A stretch of DNA of 64,000 nucleotides, from positions 1 through 64,000 of the forward strand of contig JAPOQH010000103.1 in the NCBI GenBank assembly GCA_026710825.1, read 5' to 3'. Made by a program: the position numbers and the translations under genes. Below the pieces are notes generated by a model. The model ran no database searches. It was not told the DNA's origin and saw only the letters and a program-made list of their open reading frames with translations. The DNA is from Chloroflexota bacterium. GTDB taxonomy: Bacteria; Chloroflexota; Dehalococcoidia; Lucifugimonadales; UBA3495. Shown here one piece after another: positions 34,858 through 43,734 of the stretch; the first letter of the stretch is position 1; each line of letters starts with the position of its first letter.

Positions 34858-34915
34858 CACATTTGAGCCACAGTGAGCGATAGATGTTTCGGAACTGTAC
34901 CTGACACGGTTCTTA

Positions 34916-35953
34916 TTACTGCTCACGTCGTCCATGCACTGCGCCTTTTTCCACCGCGTGTTCCGCTATCTGAAGAGCGTTGAGGGCCGCTCCTTTCACC
35001 AGGTTGTCGGTTACGATCCACATGGCCAGCCCGTTCTCGTGGGATGCGTCCTGCCTGATGCGGCCGACAAACACGTCGTCTCGGCCCGCCGCATCAACCG
35101 GCATTGGATAGACACTGTGCGTCGGGTCGTCCTGGACTGTCACACCGGGCATGTTGATCAGCAGTTCCCTGGCTTCACCCGGCGACACCGGTTGTTCAAA
35201 TTCCAGGTGCGCCGCCACGCTGTGCGAAACGAACACGGGGACGCGCACGCACGTCGCAGATACCGCCATCTGCGGTTCATGGAGAATCTTGCGGCTCTCG
35301 TTGATCATTTTCTCTTCTTCCCGCGTGTAGCCGGACGCCATGAATCCATCGATCTGCGGGACTACGTTGAACGCTATCGGCTTCGGCTGCACCTCGGCCT
35401 CGGCGGGACCCCCGTGCATTACGGTGCGGGTCTGGTCCCGCAGTTCGTCCATCGCAGCGCCGCCGGCTCCGGACACGGACTGGTAAGTGTCGGCGACGAT
35501 CCGACGGATCGGGCTGGCCTGACGCAGCGGGTGCGCGACCATGACCAGGGGAGTGGTGGAACAGTTCGGGATTGCGACTATGCCGTCATGCCAGTCCAGG
35601 TCATCGCCATTCACCTCGGGCACCACCAGCGGCACCTCCGGGTCCATCCTGAAGGCGCTGGAGTCGTCGATCACCATCGCTCCGGCCTGCGCAGCTATAG
35701 GGCCGAAATGCCGCGACGCCTCGGTGCTGACCGAGATGAATGCGATATCGACGTCGTCGAACGATTCATCCGTGGCTTCGGACACCGTGAAAGTCGCTCC
35801 GTTGACGTCGATCTTGCGGCCGGCGGAGCGCTTGGACGCCAGGAGTTTCAGGTTTTTGTGCTGCGGATATCTTTCCTCGATCAGGCGCAGCGTTTCCTGG
35901 CCGACCGCTCCGGTGGCTCCGACGACGGCGAGTTTTAGTCCCTGTAAGTCCAT
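34916..35953 (-). CDS. asd: Aspartate-semialdehyde dehydrogenase
   Basis: 345 residues from ATG 35953 (AGGAG 4 nt upstream; the 15-residue upstream extension is not used). NADP motif GATGAVGQE (12-20), active-site C131 in VAIPNCSTTPLV, and the later GAGGAAMDELRDQ and TCVRVPVFVSHS regions. Makes aspartate semialdehyde, precursor for DapA. Complete and typical. Confidence 0.95.
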   Translation of the reverse strand: MDLQGLKLAVVGATGAVGQETLRLIEERYPQHKNLKLLASKRSAGRKIDVNGATFTVSEATDESFDDVDIAFISVSTEASRHFGPIAAQAGAMVIDDSSAFRMDPEVPLVVPEVNGDDLDWHDGIVAIPNCSTTPLVMVAHPLRQASPIRRIVADTYQSVSGAGGAAMDELRDQTRTVMHGGPAEAEVQPKPIAFNVVPQIDGFMASGYTREEEKMINESRKILHEPQMAVSATCVRVPVFVSHSVAAHLEFEQPVSPGEARELLINMPGVTVQDDPTHSVYPMPVDAAGRDDVFVGRIRQDASHENGLAMWIVTDNLVKGAALNALQIAEHAVEKGAVHGRREQ

Positions 35954-36229
35954 CACGCTCCTGGTCGCCACGGGGTGCAAGTGATATTCCCGTAGCACAT
36001 TGTTCGCAGAAGTTATCTGCTGGAATCTACGGTTTCACGTTCGCCCCGGTTCTATGCACCACACATGTATCGTACTAATGACGGTGGCGGGAGTTGCCAG
36101 GGCCTTCAATGAGGTCAAATGGGCCCGGACATGATTCCTTGCAGTATGCGTGGAAAACGGAAACGCACTATTTCAGGTTACACCCGACTCCTGTGCGCGT
36201 CCATACGGGGCAGTGGTAATTCCCCGAGA

Positions 36230-37039
36230 TCAGAGCCCCAGCACCGTTTCCAAGCCAACAGTGAGGCCGGGCCGGTTCACCACTTCCCTGACACACCGGA
36301 GGACGCCGGGCATGTAACAATCCCGTCCCAGGGTGTCATGCCGAATGCTCAGCGTCTGGCCGGCGGCTCCGAAGATCACCTCGTGGTGTGCGCTGCGCCC
36401 CGGCAAACGGAGGCTATGGATGCTGGCGCCACCGATGTCGCCGCCTCGGGTTTCGGGCAGGTGATGCACGGTGGTATCGTTGCGTTGGAAATCCGATTCC
36501 CGTTGTTCCCGCATGCCGCGCGCGATAGCCATCGAGAACCCGGATGGCGCATCGATTTTCATCTCGTGGTGCGCCTCGACCACATCCACATAATCGAAAA
36601 ATGCCGCAGCCTGTTCGGCCAGCTTCTTGAGCACGACGGCGCCCAGCGCGAAGTTCGGTGCCACGATGATGCCGATTCCATGTTCCCGGCTCATGGTGTC
36701 CAGCGTCTGAAGTTGCTCGGCGTTCAGGCCGCTGGCGCCCAGCACCATGTGGATGCCGCGGTCGGCCGTCAGGGGCGCGGCTTCCATGCATGCGTCGGCG
36801 TGAGTAAATTCGACCATCACCGCTGGGCTGGTGGAATCCAGCATGGACACCAGGTCGGTGGACAACGGCACCTCGCCGACGGGAGTGGGCAGAACATCTC
36901 CCCGTGGGGTGTTACAGGTGGCTCCCACCAGCACAATGTCATCAGCCGCGGATATCGCCCGAACCGTTTCGGAGCCCATACGCCCGGTGGCTCCGTGTAT
37001 CACTACCGGTATTGCGCCGTTCTGCATCGGGGTGGTCAT
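36230..37039 (-). CDS. dapB: 4-hydroxy-tetrahydrodipicolinate reductase
   Basis: 269 residues from ATG 37039 (AGGAG 8 nt upstream). NAD(P) motif GATGRMGSE (16-24), then VEFTHADACM and the catalytic EAHHEMKIDAPSGFS, where KxDAPSG binds substrate. The C-terminal half is typical. It completes the window's asd-dapA-dapB set on the minus strand, but the 276-nt gap to asd indicates separate promoters. Confidence 0.94.
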   Translation of the reverse strand: MTTPMQNGAIPVVIHGATGRMGSETVRAISAADDIVLVGATCNTPRGDVLPTPVGEVPLSTDLVSMLDSTSPAVMVEFTHADACMEAAPLTADRGIHMVLGASGLNAEQLQTLDTMSREHGIGIIVAPNFALGAVVLKKLAEQAAAFFDYVDVVEAHHEMKIDAPSGFSMAIARGMREQRESDFQRNDTTVHHLPETRGGDIGGASIHSLRLPGRSAHHEVIFGAAGQTLSIRHDTLGRDCYMPGVLRCVREVVNRPGLTVGLETVLGL

Positions 37040-37235
37040 GATCGAATACTCCTGTGTTGGGTGGCGCACGTTTTCAGCGTAGCAACTGCCCGCTGTGGGC
37101 AAGCATACCGTTCTACAAGCGACGGTACCTATAACGGATGCGCGGATTTAAACAGACCTACCGACTGTCGATAATCGGATTGGTAACGATGTAAATGGTT
37201 ACACCAACGACATTATGGATACAGGCGTCCCCGCC

Positions 37236-39167
37236 CTATGTTGCCGACACGGCGCAGTCATACCGCTCGAGGCAGGAACCGACAACCAGATCTACGTCCT
37301 CCGATAGAAGGTACCCGTCCGACGCCAGTTTGATCGCCGCCGCCTTGACCAACTCGCCGTATGATTCACGGCTGGAGTAGCGTTCCTCAATCGACAGGCG
37401 CGGATCACCGGTTTCATCTCGCTGCTCAACGGTGGCGGGGAACCAATGGGACGATCCCTGCATGGACATCAACTGCTCGGGCGCGCCGGTGTCTGCGTGT
37501 CTCAGGTTCCAGCCGGTATGTGTACCCACCGGCACCGTAAGGTCGGGCAACCGTATTCCGGCAAGGTCGTTGCCATCCCAGTCAGCCGCAGGAACCAGGT
37601 GTGGATACTCACGACCCTCGCGCACCGGGTACGACGCTACGCCACGGTCAGCGTCCGGTCCAACCTCCAATTTTCGCACGCGCCAAATGCGGTCCAGATC
37701 CGGACGGTTTCGGGTTGGGATGGAGGGCACCGCGCCCAGGTAATGTGCCTGCGCTACTGCGGTGCCGTCGTCCAGACGAGGGTGCTGGCTCGGCGGCGGT
37801 TCGACGCCCTCCGTTACCCAACGGTCGAGATTGAACAGCGCGGCACGCAGCAGCGGAATGTAGTCCACCGCGTTGTACGGATACGCTCCGGAAGACCCGT
37901 CGGGTCCCTGCCCAACCATCAACTCCGGTGCGCCCGGCAAATGCTGGGTGCCCGCGAAAAGGTAGCGCCTGGTTTCGGATGCGGGCTCCAGGTCGTCAGT
38001 CCCCGACGTGTCGATATGGGCGAGACAGGCGTCGCCACGCCAGTATTCCGCCGCAGAATCGGTGTAGATGATCTTGGGCACGGCGTCGAGTGCACGGAGA
38101 CGGTTCAGCAACCCGTCGGTCTTTTCGGTCAGCGTGTCGGTGAGGTTGTTATCAGAGAAGGGGAATTGGTGGCCGAACCCAGGATTCGACTGGCATGAGG
38201 GCTGCGCGAACCGGTGGTTGAACTCGCCCATCCGGCCGCCGGCGACATGGGGGAGCAACCCGTCGAATACCCGTCCGCCGTCCTCATCAACGTTCAGCCC
38301 GAGGTAGGCCATGTGCCGCAACAAACGTCCACACTGGGACACCCCATGCGCGTACACCCTCTCATACCGTGGCGATACCTCGTTGGTTCTGCGGGCCCAG
38401 GTCGCCACATCGCGCACCGCCAGCATGCCGCAGCCCACCACGACAGGCCGGGAAGCGGCGTAAATCACATAGTAGATCTTGCCGGGCTGAAAGCCTGAAT
38501 CCAGGGTGATGTGCTCCGGATCCGGAAAGCGCCATTCCGAACGGGGGATGACGGTATCTGGCCCATCCTCCCAATCCCGCACCAGCATCATGGCGTTGGT
38601 GTCATCAAGATCGGCTACGGGATAAGGCCGATGCTCCCGGTTGGCCAGCAATCTGGTCGTCTCGGCAACATTGGGACGCATCTCGACGCACGCCTGACCG
38701 ACTACAGGTTGGCCGTCGATGACAATCTCCGGAGCGTCCAGACCCAACAGCGCATCGCTCCGGTACACGTCCCATTGCCAGCCAATGGACAGGACGGAAT
38801 AGCCGTGGTTCAGGAGGAAACCATCGCCCTCCGGCACTTCCGCAGACGTGATCGGAGGAGTCGGGGCACGGTTGAAAAACGCCACCGTGCGTCGACGCCC
38901 GCGGTTCACCACCTCAACGATCAGCCTGCGGTTGCCGGCCGAGGAATCCTTGGGCGCGACCAGGGTGAAATCAGATTCAAACCGGACGCGTCCATCAGCA
39001 TCAACGGGAGAGTACTCCAAATCAACGATGGATCCGTTCGCGGGATTGTTGGGATCAACCGCGTAGGTGAGCGTCCCCTCAACCCGCTCGTAGGAGCCAT
39101 GATCGCCGAATGCTTTTCCACCGGCGTAAGGTTTTCGGCTCTTGATTTTCGCTGATATGACTGGCAT
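37236..39167 (-). CDS. Alpha/beta hydrolase domain protein (PF20091-like)
   Basis: 643 residues. The central part has the nucleophile-elbow region YAHGVSQCGRLLRH (Ser in GVSQCGR) and a long N-terminal beta-sandwich-like segment (VEGTLTYAVDPNNPANGSIVDLEYSP). Layout and length match large bacterial alpha/beta hydrolases of this type, of unknown substrate. No signal peptide is obvious (starts MPVISAKIKSRKPYAGG). Its stop is 196 nt from dapB, which contains nothing recognisable. Confidence 0.68.
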   Translation of the reverse strand: MPVISAKIKSRKPYAGGKAFGDHGSYERVEGTLTYAVDPNNPANGSIVDLEYSPVDADGRVRFESDFTLVAPKDSSAGNRRLIVEVVNRGRRRTVAFFNRAPTPPITSAEVPEGDGFLLNHGYSVLSIGWQWDVYRSDALLGLDAPEIVIDGQPVVGQACVEMRPNVAETTRLLANREHRPYPVADLDDTNAMMLVRDWEDGPDTVIPRSEWRFPDPEHITLDSGFQPGKIYYVIYAASRPVVVGCGMLAVRDVATWARRTNEVSPRYERVYAHGVSQCGRLLRHMAYLGLNVDEDGGRVFDGLLPHVAGGRMGEFNHRFAQPSCQSNPGFGHQFPFSDNNLTDTLTEKTDGLLNRLRALDAVPKIIYTDSAAEYWRGDACLAHIDTSGTDDLEPASETRRYLFAGTQHLPGAPELMVGQGPDGSSGAYPYNAVDYIPLLRAALFNLDRWVTEGVEPPPSQHPRLDDGTAVAQAHYLGAVPSIPTRNRPDLDRIWRVRKLEVGPDADRGVASYPVREGREYPHLVPAADWDGNDLAGIRLPDLTVPVGTHTGWNLRHADTGAPEQLMSMQGSSHWFPATVEQRDETGDPRLSIEERYSSRESYGELVKAAAIKLASDGYLLSEDVDLVVGSCLERYDCAVSAT

Positions 39168-39363
39168 GGCGCACTCCGGTGCTTAGGGGGTTTCGTCGCG
39201 ATGGTAGCAACCGCGCAAAGATGGGTCAAACCAAGCCACCAGGCAACGAATATGCCTAGTGGCCGTCGCTCCCATTGTCGACGAGCCAGTGGGATACGCC
39301 GATGTCGGTATGCCCCGGCGGGATCAAGTCATTGGGGGATGCAGTCGCTGCGATCTCCGTAGG

Positions 39364-40188
39364 CTACGGCGCTTGCAGCATGGGCCAGAACGTCGCGGCG
39401 GCGCCACCCATCATCCATTCCCGATCCTCGGTGGACAGCCACGCCAGCGCAGTCTGACCCAGGCGCACCTGTCCGATGAAACCTCCCTCGCGCGACGATG
39501 GGAAGTTGGACCCCCACATCATGCGTCGCGGTGTAAAGGCCTCGATCACCCGGCGGAACATATCCTGGCCGTCCGCGTCCAGGTCGGCGTACGGCCCCAG
39601 GCTGGTGCTGGAATAGCGCAGGTGAGCGTTCGGCAGCGTGGCCAATTCCTCCAGCGCGGCGGTCATGCCAGGCTTGTCGCCGGACCCGCTCCAGCCGGCG
39701 AAATGGTCGGGCGCGAACAGAACGTTAGGGTGGCGCGCACCGATGTTGCGCATGCGATTGACCCGGTCGGCCGTGCCGCCACCGCCGATCGAGATCGGGA
39801 CACCAAGGGATTCAGCGCGCTCCCACAGGGCATCGCACCGGGAATCGTCGGGTTCGGCCTGGCTCTGCAGGCGCACGCCCCACATGCCACGCTCGTTCGT
39901 CCAGTAGGAAAGCTTGTCCGCCGCGTCGGACGCGGCCGGATCCAGGATGCCGACGGCCACGGTGCGCGGGGCGTATTGCAGCGCGCTGTCGCATTGGTAG
40001 GAGTTGTCGAGTCCGTAGGTGCCGTTCGGTTGCACCAGGGTCGCGCACTCCACACCGGCGGCGTCCATCTCCGCGATCAGGTCCTCGACGTTGTTGCTTA
40101 CCTGTGTGGACCATCCGGAGGCGTCGGGATGGAGCGGGTGCGTCGTTTTGTCGCTACTGACTACGTGGGTATGAGTGTCAATGATCAT
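39364..40188 (-). CDS. Amidohydrolase family 2 (TIM-barrel) metal-dependent hydrolase
   Basis: 274 residues from ATG 40188 (GAGGAG 8 nt upstream). MIIDTHTHVV has the HxH motif; further metal/barrel residues occur in LFAPDHFAGW and MMWGSNFPSSREGG (the Asp position reads Asn here). The family includes decarboxylases (ACMSD-like), gamma-resorcylate-type enzymes and lactonases. A role in aromatic or lactone breakdown fits nearby catabolic genes, but the replacement of the usual Asp by Asn is worth noting. Substrate unknown. Confidence 0.78.
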   Translation of the reverse strand: MIIDTHTHVVSSDKTTHPLHPDASGWSTQVSNNVEDLIAEMDAAGVECATLVQPNGTYGLDNSYQCDSALQYAPRTVAVGILDPAASDAADKLSYWTNERGMWGVRLQSQAEPDDSRCDALWERAESLGVPISIGGGGTADRVNRMRNIGARHPNVLFAPDHFAGWSGSGDKPGMTAALEELATLPNAHLRYSSTSLGPYADLDADGQDMFRRVIEAFTPRRMMWGSNFPSSREGGFIGQVRLGQTALAWLSTEDREWMMGGAAATFWPMLQAP

Positions 40189-40330
40189 TTGCGCAACTCC
40201 TCGGGATCGATTTGAACCGTCGTCCGCCATTCTACGACATCTGCCTCTCCATACGAGGCCAATTGGTCGACACTATCGTTGAGCATGGGCACGAACCTTG
40301 CCGAACGGGGATCCTCTGGCTGGTTGGGCA

Positions 40331-43300
40331 TCAGCCCGCTTGCGCAGCCATTTGTGATCGAGCCGCCTCCAGTGCGTCGGTCATGGCCGACGAGAGGTCC
40401 TCCAAGGGATCCTCGCGATCGCGTTGCAGGTAGAGAAAAATCATCTCTTTCACCGGCTTTCCAGTGATCCTGCCGATCGCCGCCGCGTACGCTCCTCCCT
40501 GCAGCCGGTAACGCGCCGTAGCGTCCGACAGCCCTGATTCACTCACCGCGTCGGTCTTATAGTCCACCACCACCAGGCCATCATCCTCCTCGAATAGCAG
40601 ATCGATGAATCCGTGCAGTGATCCGTTTTCCAACGGCGCCGCCACGGGCACTTCCCGCCAAATTCGCCCGGACGCTACGGCGCGCTTTACCACCGCGCTG
40701 TTCACGGCCACCCGTGCCAACCGAATTATCTCGTCCTCGCGGTCCGGCACGCCCTCGGCTACTGCTTGCGCCCGCGCGCGGAATTCGATTCCGTCGCCCG
40801 TGGCGAGGTCTATCGATTGCAGGACGGCGTGCACCGCCCGGCCGACGGACGTTCCCGCCCGCCCACGGCGCCAGGGTTCGGGTTCTGTTGGCTCCGGCTT
40901 GTCGTCCTCGCCGTGCGAGGATAACGCAGTGGCGGCCACGAACGATGGCCGGCCGAGTGCTGCCATCATGTCGCCGCGCTCCGCTTTCCACCGGTCGAAA
41001 GCCTGGGTGGAGTGATCGACTTCCGGAAAAGGAGCCTCGTTTTCACCGGGGAGCGGACCGTCGGCCAACTGCTTGAGTTCGAGCGGTTTCCAGAGCGCAG
41101 TGTCTTCGTCCATGTATTCCGCGATCACATCGGCAACGGTCTTGCCGCCGCGTTGGGGCCGGCGCATGCTCAACACCAGGTGATCTCGGGCGCGTGTGGT
41201 GGCGACGTACATCAGTCTCACCTGCTCGGCGTCCGACAGGAGGTTATCCAGTTGCAAAAGCTCCTCATAACCGGGGGTAGCAATGCGATTGTCCCGAGAT
41301 CCCACGCCGATTTCAACGCGCCCGCGTCGACGATCAAACAGGACCGGTTCGGGTCTCCGGGATGGCGTCGAGTTGATGCCGGTCAGCACGACCACCGGAA
41401 ACTCCAGGCCCTTGGAGCCATGAATGGTCATCACGCGCACGGCTTCCTCGTCGGATTCGGGTACTGGGTTGTCTGATACCCGCGCCCGACCCTGGATCTG
41501 GTCGTCCACCCATTCCAGGAATTTCGCCAGCGGCCCACCGCCCGCGCTGGTAAAACGCGCGGCCTGCTCCACCATGAATCGGTAACGACGCCACTGTTCG
41601 CGCATCCTGGGGTGACCGGTCGCGGCCTCCATCAACTGCCGGGCGCGGATGAACCGGTCAACCAGCAGTTGGGTGCTTTCCCAGATTCGCGCCTCATGGA
41701 ACTGGTGGAGGACCTTCATCCCGTGCGCTACCGGTCCCTCCATGTTCGGGGGCGGATCATCCAGATAATCGAATGTCCCGCCTCGCTCGCGGTGCAGCGC
41801 CAGGTCAACATCGCTGCACGCGAACGCTTGAGACCGGAGCGCGGCCACGGTGGCCACCTGATCAGCAGGGTTGTCTATGGATTTAAGGCAATTGAGAAGA
41901 TCGCGAATTTCTTGGGTTTCGAAAACCAGCGATGCGCTCTCGAGCCGGTAGGGTATGTCCTGGTCCTCCAACCCTCGCTCCAGTTCCGCGAGTCCGGTGC
42001 GGGTCGGCATGAGGATGCAGATATCCGAATAACGGGCCGGACGGTACGTCTCCTGTCCAGAGTCCCGAGAGGCCTCCGGATCCAGGACATCCCACGGTTC
42101 GCTGACGATCTGCCTCAGCAATGTGCCGATGTCCTCCGCTTCCTGCTGCCGGATGGCGCCAATGGTCTCGGCAACCGCCTCGTTCCCAAGGGTCCAGACG
42201 GCCGGGGGATAATCCCCGGTGCAGTTGGCCTGCCACACGGCCGACATGGAATCGTACTCGGCCTGGGCGTGATCCCCGCCTACCGATGGATCCTGTTCGG
42301 TTGCCAGCCACTGTTCGAACAGCGAGTTGACCCACTCGATCACCGGTGCCTGCGACCTGAAATTCTGCTTCAGCCGTATCGTCCTGCCGCCGGCATCCTC
42401 AAGCCGACGCTGCAATGCCATCATCTGCTGCACATCTGCCCGGCGGAAGCGGTAGATGGACTGCTTCGGATCCCCCACCACGAAGAGCTTGCCAGTCTGG
42501 GGCGAGATGTCGGTCCAGTCCGAAGTGCGCTGCCCAACGGGGTTGTCGTCCAAAACGGATTCAGCCAGCAGCACCGCGATTTCAGCCTGTATGGGATCGG
42601 TGTCCTGAGCCTCGTCAATCAACAGGTGAGAGTATTCGCTACGGAAGTGATCCCGCACTTCCACATTGTTTCGGAGCAGGTCGCGCGCCCATATCAACAG
42701 GTCGTGGAACTCGGCGCGGCCTTCGGTACGGCGCCGCTCGGCGTAATCAATCACAAAGACCCGGAGGCTCTCGATGATCGGTACCAGGCAGGCATCGCGC
42801 ATCTGCTTGATCTCGTTCGCGGCTGCCTGGTCCAAATCTGACAACAACGCCTTCAACACGGTGCACGCGTTGCCGCCGGTTTCCGGATCGGTTTGCCAGT
42901 CCCCCTGCCTCCCCCTGCTTTGCCTGATGGGCAGCAGGTCCTGGAGCAGCCGGTATGACGCCGGAGACCCCGCCGGTGTTTCAGACAGCCGCCGCAACGT
43001 TCCCAGTTTCCCCTGCACATGATCGTATAAGGGATCCCCAACGCCGATCGCGGAGTGCGGGCAGAGCCTCTCCATCTCTGCCCGCGCATCGGACAGATCG
43101 GCGGCCACGGTCGGGTCAGGAAACGGAACCGGTTCGAAGCTCGTTCCGAAAAGATCGCCATAGTTGGCATGGAAACCCTGGGCGATATCTTTCATGTTGG
43201 TCGGATACAGGCCAAAGGTGAGAGCCAACGCCAGGTGCGGCGCAAGATCGGTATCGCCATCGAGATGGAGATTCAGCCAGGCATCCCATTCCTCGTTGAA

Positions 43301-43723
43301 TCGGATGCCCGCCACTATCTCATCGCTGGTCTCAAAAGTGGGGGGCAGACCTGCCTCCAAAGGGCGTTCGCGGAGAATGCCGCCGGCGAAAGAGTGCAAC
43401 GTGCTGATATCCGCCTGATCGAGATCGGTGACACCCTGGCGGCAGCGGATGCGCTCCTCTTCGTCCAGTTCAGGATCCGCCGAAGCACGCTCCAACCGGG
43501 CTCGGACCCGGTCGCGCAATTCGGCGGCGGCGGCCTCGGTAAATGTGATTGCCGCAACCTGGTTCAACCGGGTGCGGCCCGTAGACACCAGGTTCGCCAC
43601 CCGATCTACCAGGCTGGTCGTCTTGCCCGTGCCGGCGCTGGCCTCCACGAACAACGTCGCGCCCAAATCCTCGCTGATGACCCGCCGCTCCTCTGCGTCC
43701 ACGGGAGTGAAACTAAGTGTCAT
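40331..43723 (-). CDS. addA: UvrD-type helicase-nuclease subunit (AddA/RecB-like)
   Basis: 1130 residues. Helicase motif I ASAGTGKTT (28-36), motif II LLIDEAQDTDPIQ, motif III GDPKQSIYRFR, motif VI MYVATTRARDHLVLS. At the C-terminus a RecB-type nuclease domain has GFIDLLFEEDDGLVVVDYKTD, the metal-binding D...D-Y-K arrangement. With the gene upstream it would make an ATP-dependent double-strand end-processing enzyme that feeds homologous recombination. Starts 11 nt after the AddB stop. Confidence 0.88.
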   Translation of the reverse strand: MTLSFTPVDAEERRVISEDLGATLFVEASAGTGKTTSLVDRVANLVSTGRTRLNQVAAITFTEAAAAELRDRVRARLERASADPELDEEERIRCRQGVTDLDQADISTLHSFAGGILRERPLEAGLPPTFETSDEIVAGIRFNEEWDAWLNLHLDGDTDLAPHLALALTFGLYPTNMKDIAQGFHANYGDLFGTSFEPVPFPDPTVAADLSDARAEMERLCPHSAIGVGDPLYDHVQGKLGTLRRLSETPAGSPASYRLLQDLLPIRQSRGRQGDWQTDPETGGNACTVLKALLSDLDQAAANEIKQMRDACLVPIIESLRVFVIDYAERRRTEGRAEFHDLLIWARDLLRNNVEVRDHFRSEYSHLLIDEAQDTDPIQAEIAVLLAESVLDDNPVGQRTSDWTDISPQTGKLFVVGDPKQSIYRFRRADVQQMMALQRRLEDAGGRTIRLKQNFRSQAPVIEWVNSLFEQWLATEQDPSVGGDHAQAEYDSMSAVWQANCTGDYPPAVWTLGNEAVAETIGAIRQQEAEDIGTLLRQIVSEPWDVLDPEASRDSGQETYRPARYSDICILMPTRTGLAELERGLEDQDIPYRLESASLVFETQEIRDLLNCLKSIDNPADQVATVAALRSQAFACSDVDLALHRERGGTFDYLDDPPPNMEGPVAHGMKVLHQFHEARIWESTQLLVDRFIRARQLMEAATGHPRMREQWRRYRFMVEQAARFTSAGGGPLAKFLEWVDDQIQGRARVSDNPVPESDEEAVRVMTIHGSKGLEFPVVVLTGINSTPSRRPEPVLFDRRRGRVEIGVGSRDNRIATPGYEELLQLDNLLSDAEQVRLMYVATTRARDHLVLSMRRPQRGGKTVADVIAEYMDEDTALWKPLELKQLADGPLPGENEAPFPEVDHSTQAFDRWKAERGDMMAALGRPSFVAATALSSHGEDDKPEPTEPEPWRRGRAGTSVGRAVHAVLQSIDLATGDGIEFRARAQAVAEGVPDREDEIIRLARVAVNSAVVKRAVASGRIWREVPVAAPLENGSLHGFIDLLFEEDDGLVVVDYKTDAVSESGLSDATARYRLQGGAYAAAIGRITGKPVKEMIFLYLQRDREDPLEDLSSAMTDALEAARSQMAAQAG

Positions 43724-43734
43724 CGGTTGCCGCT

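Noticed and set aside
34880-34915. 7-bp hairpin GAACTGT/ACGGTTC after asd
   Set aside because: Complete stem only on the plus strand, where no gene ends; no U-run, so not called a terminator.
41612-42841. 409-residue plus-strand open frame antisense to addA
   Set aside because: Opposite strand contains all helicase motifs; this frame has no domain or start signal.
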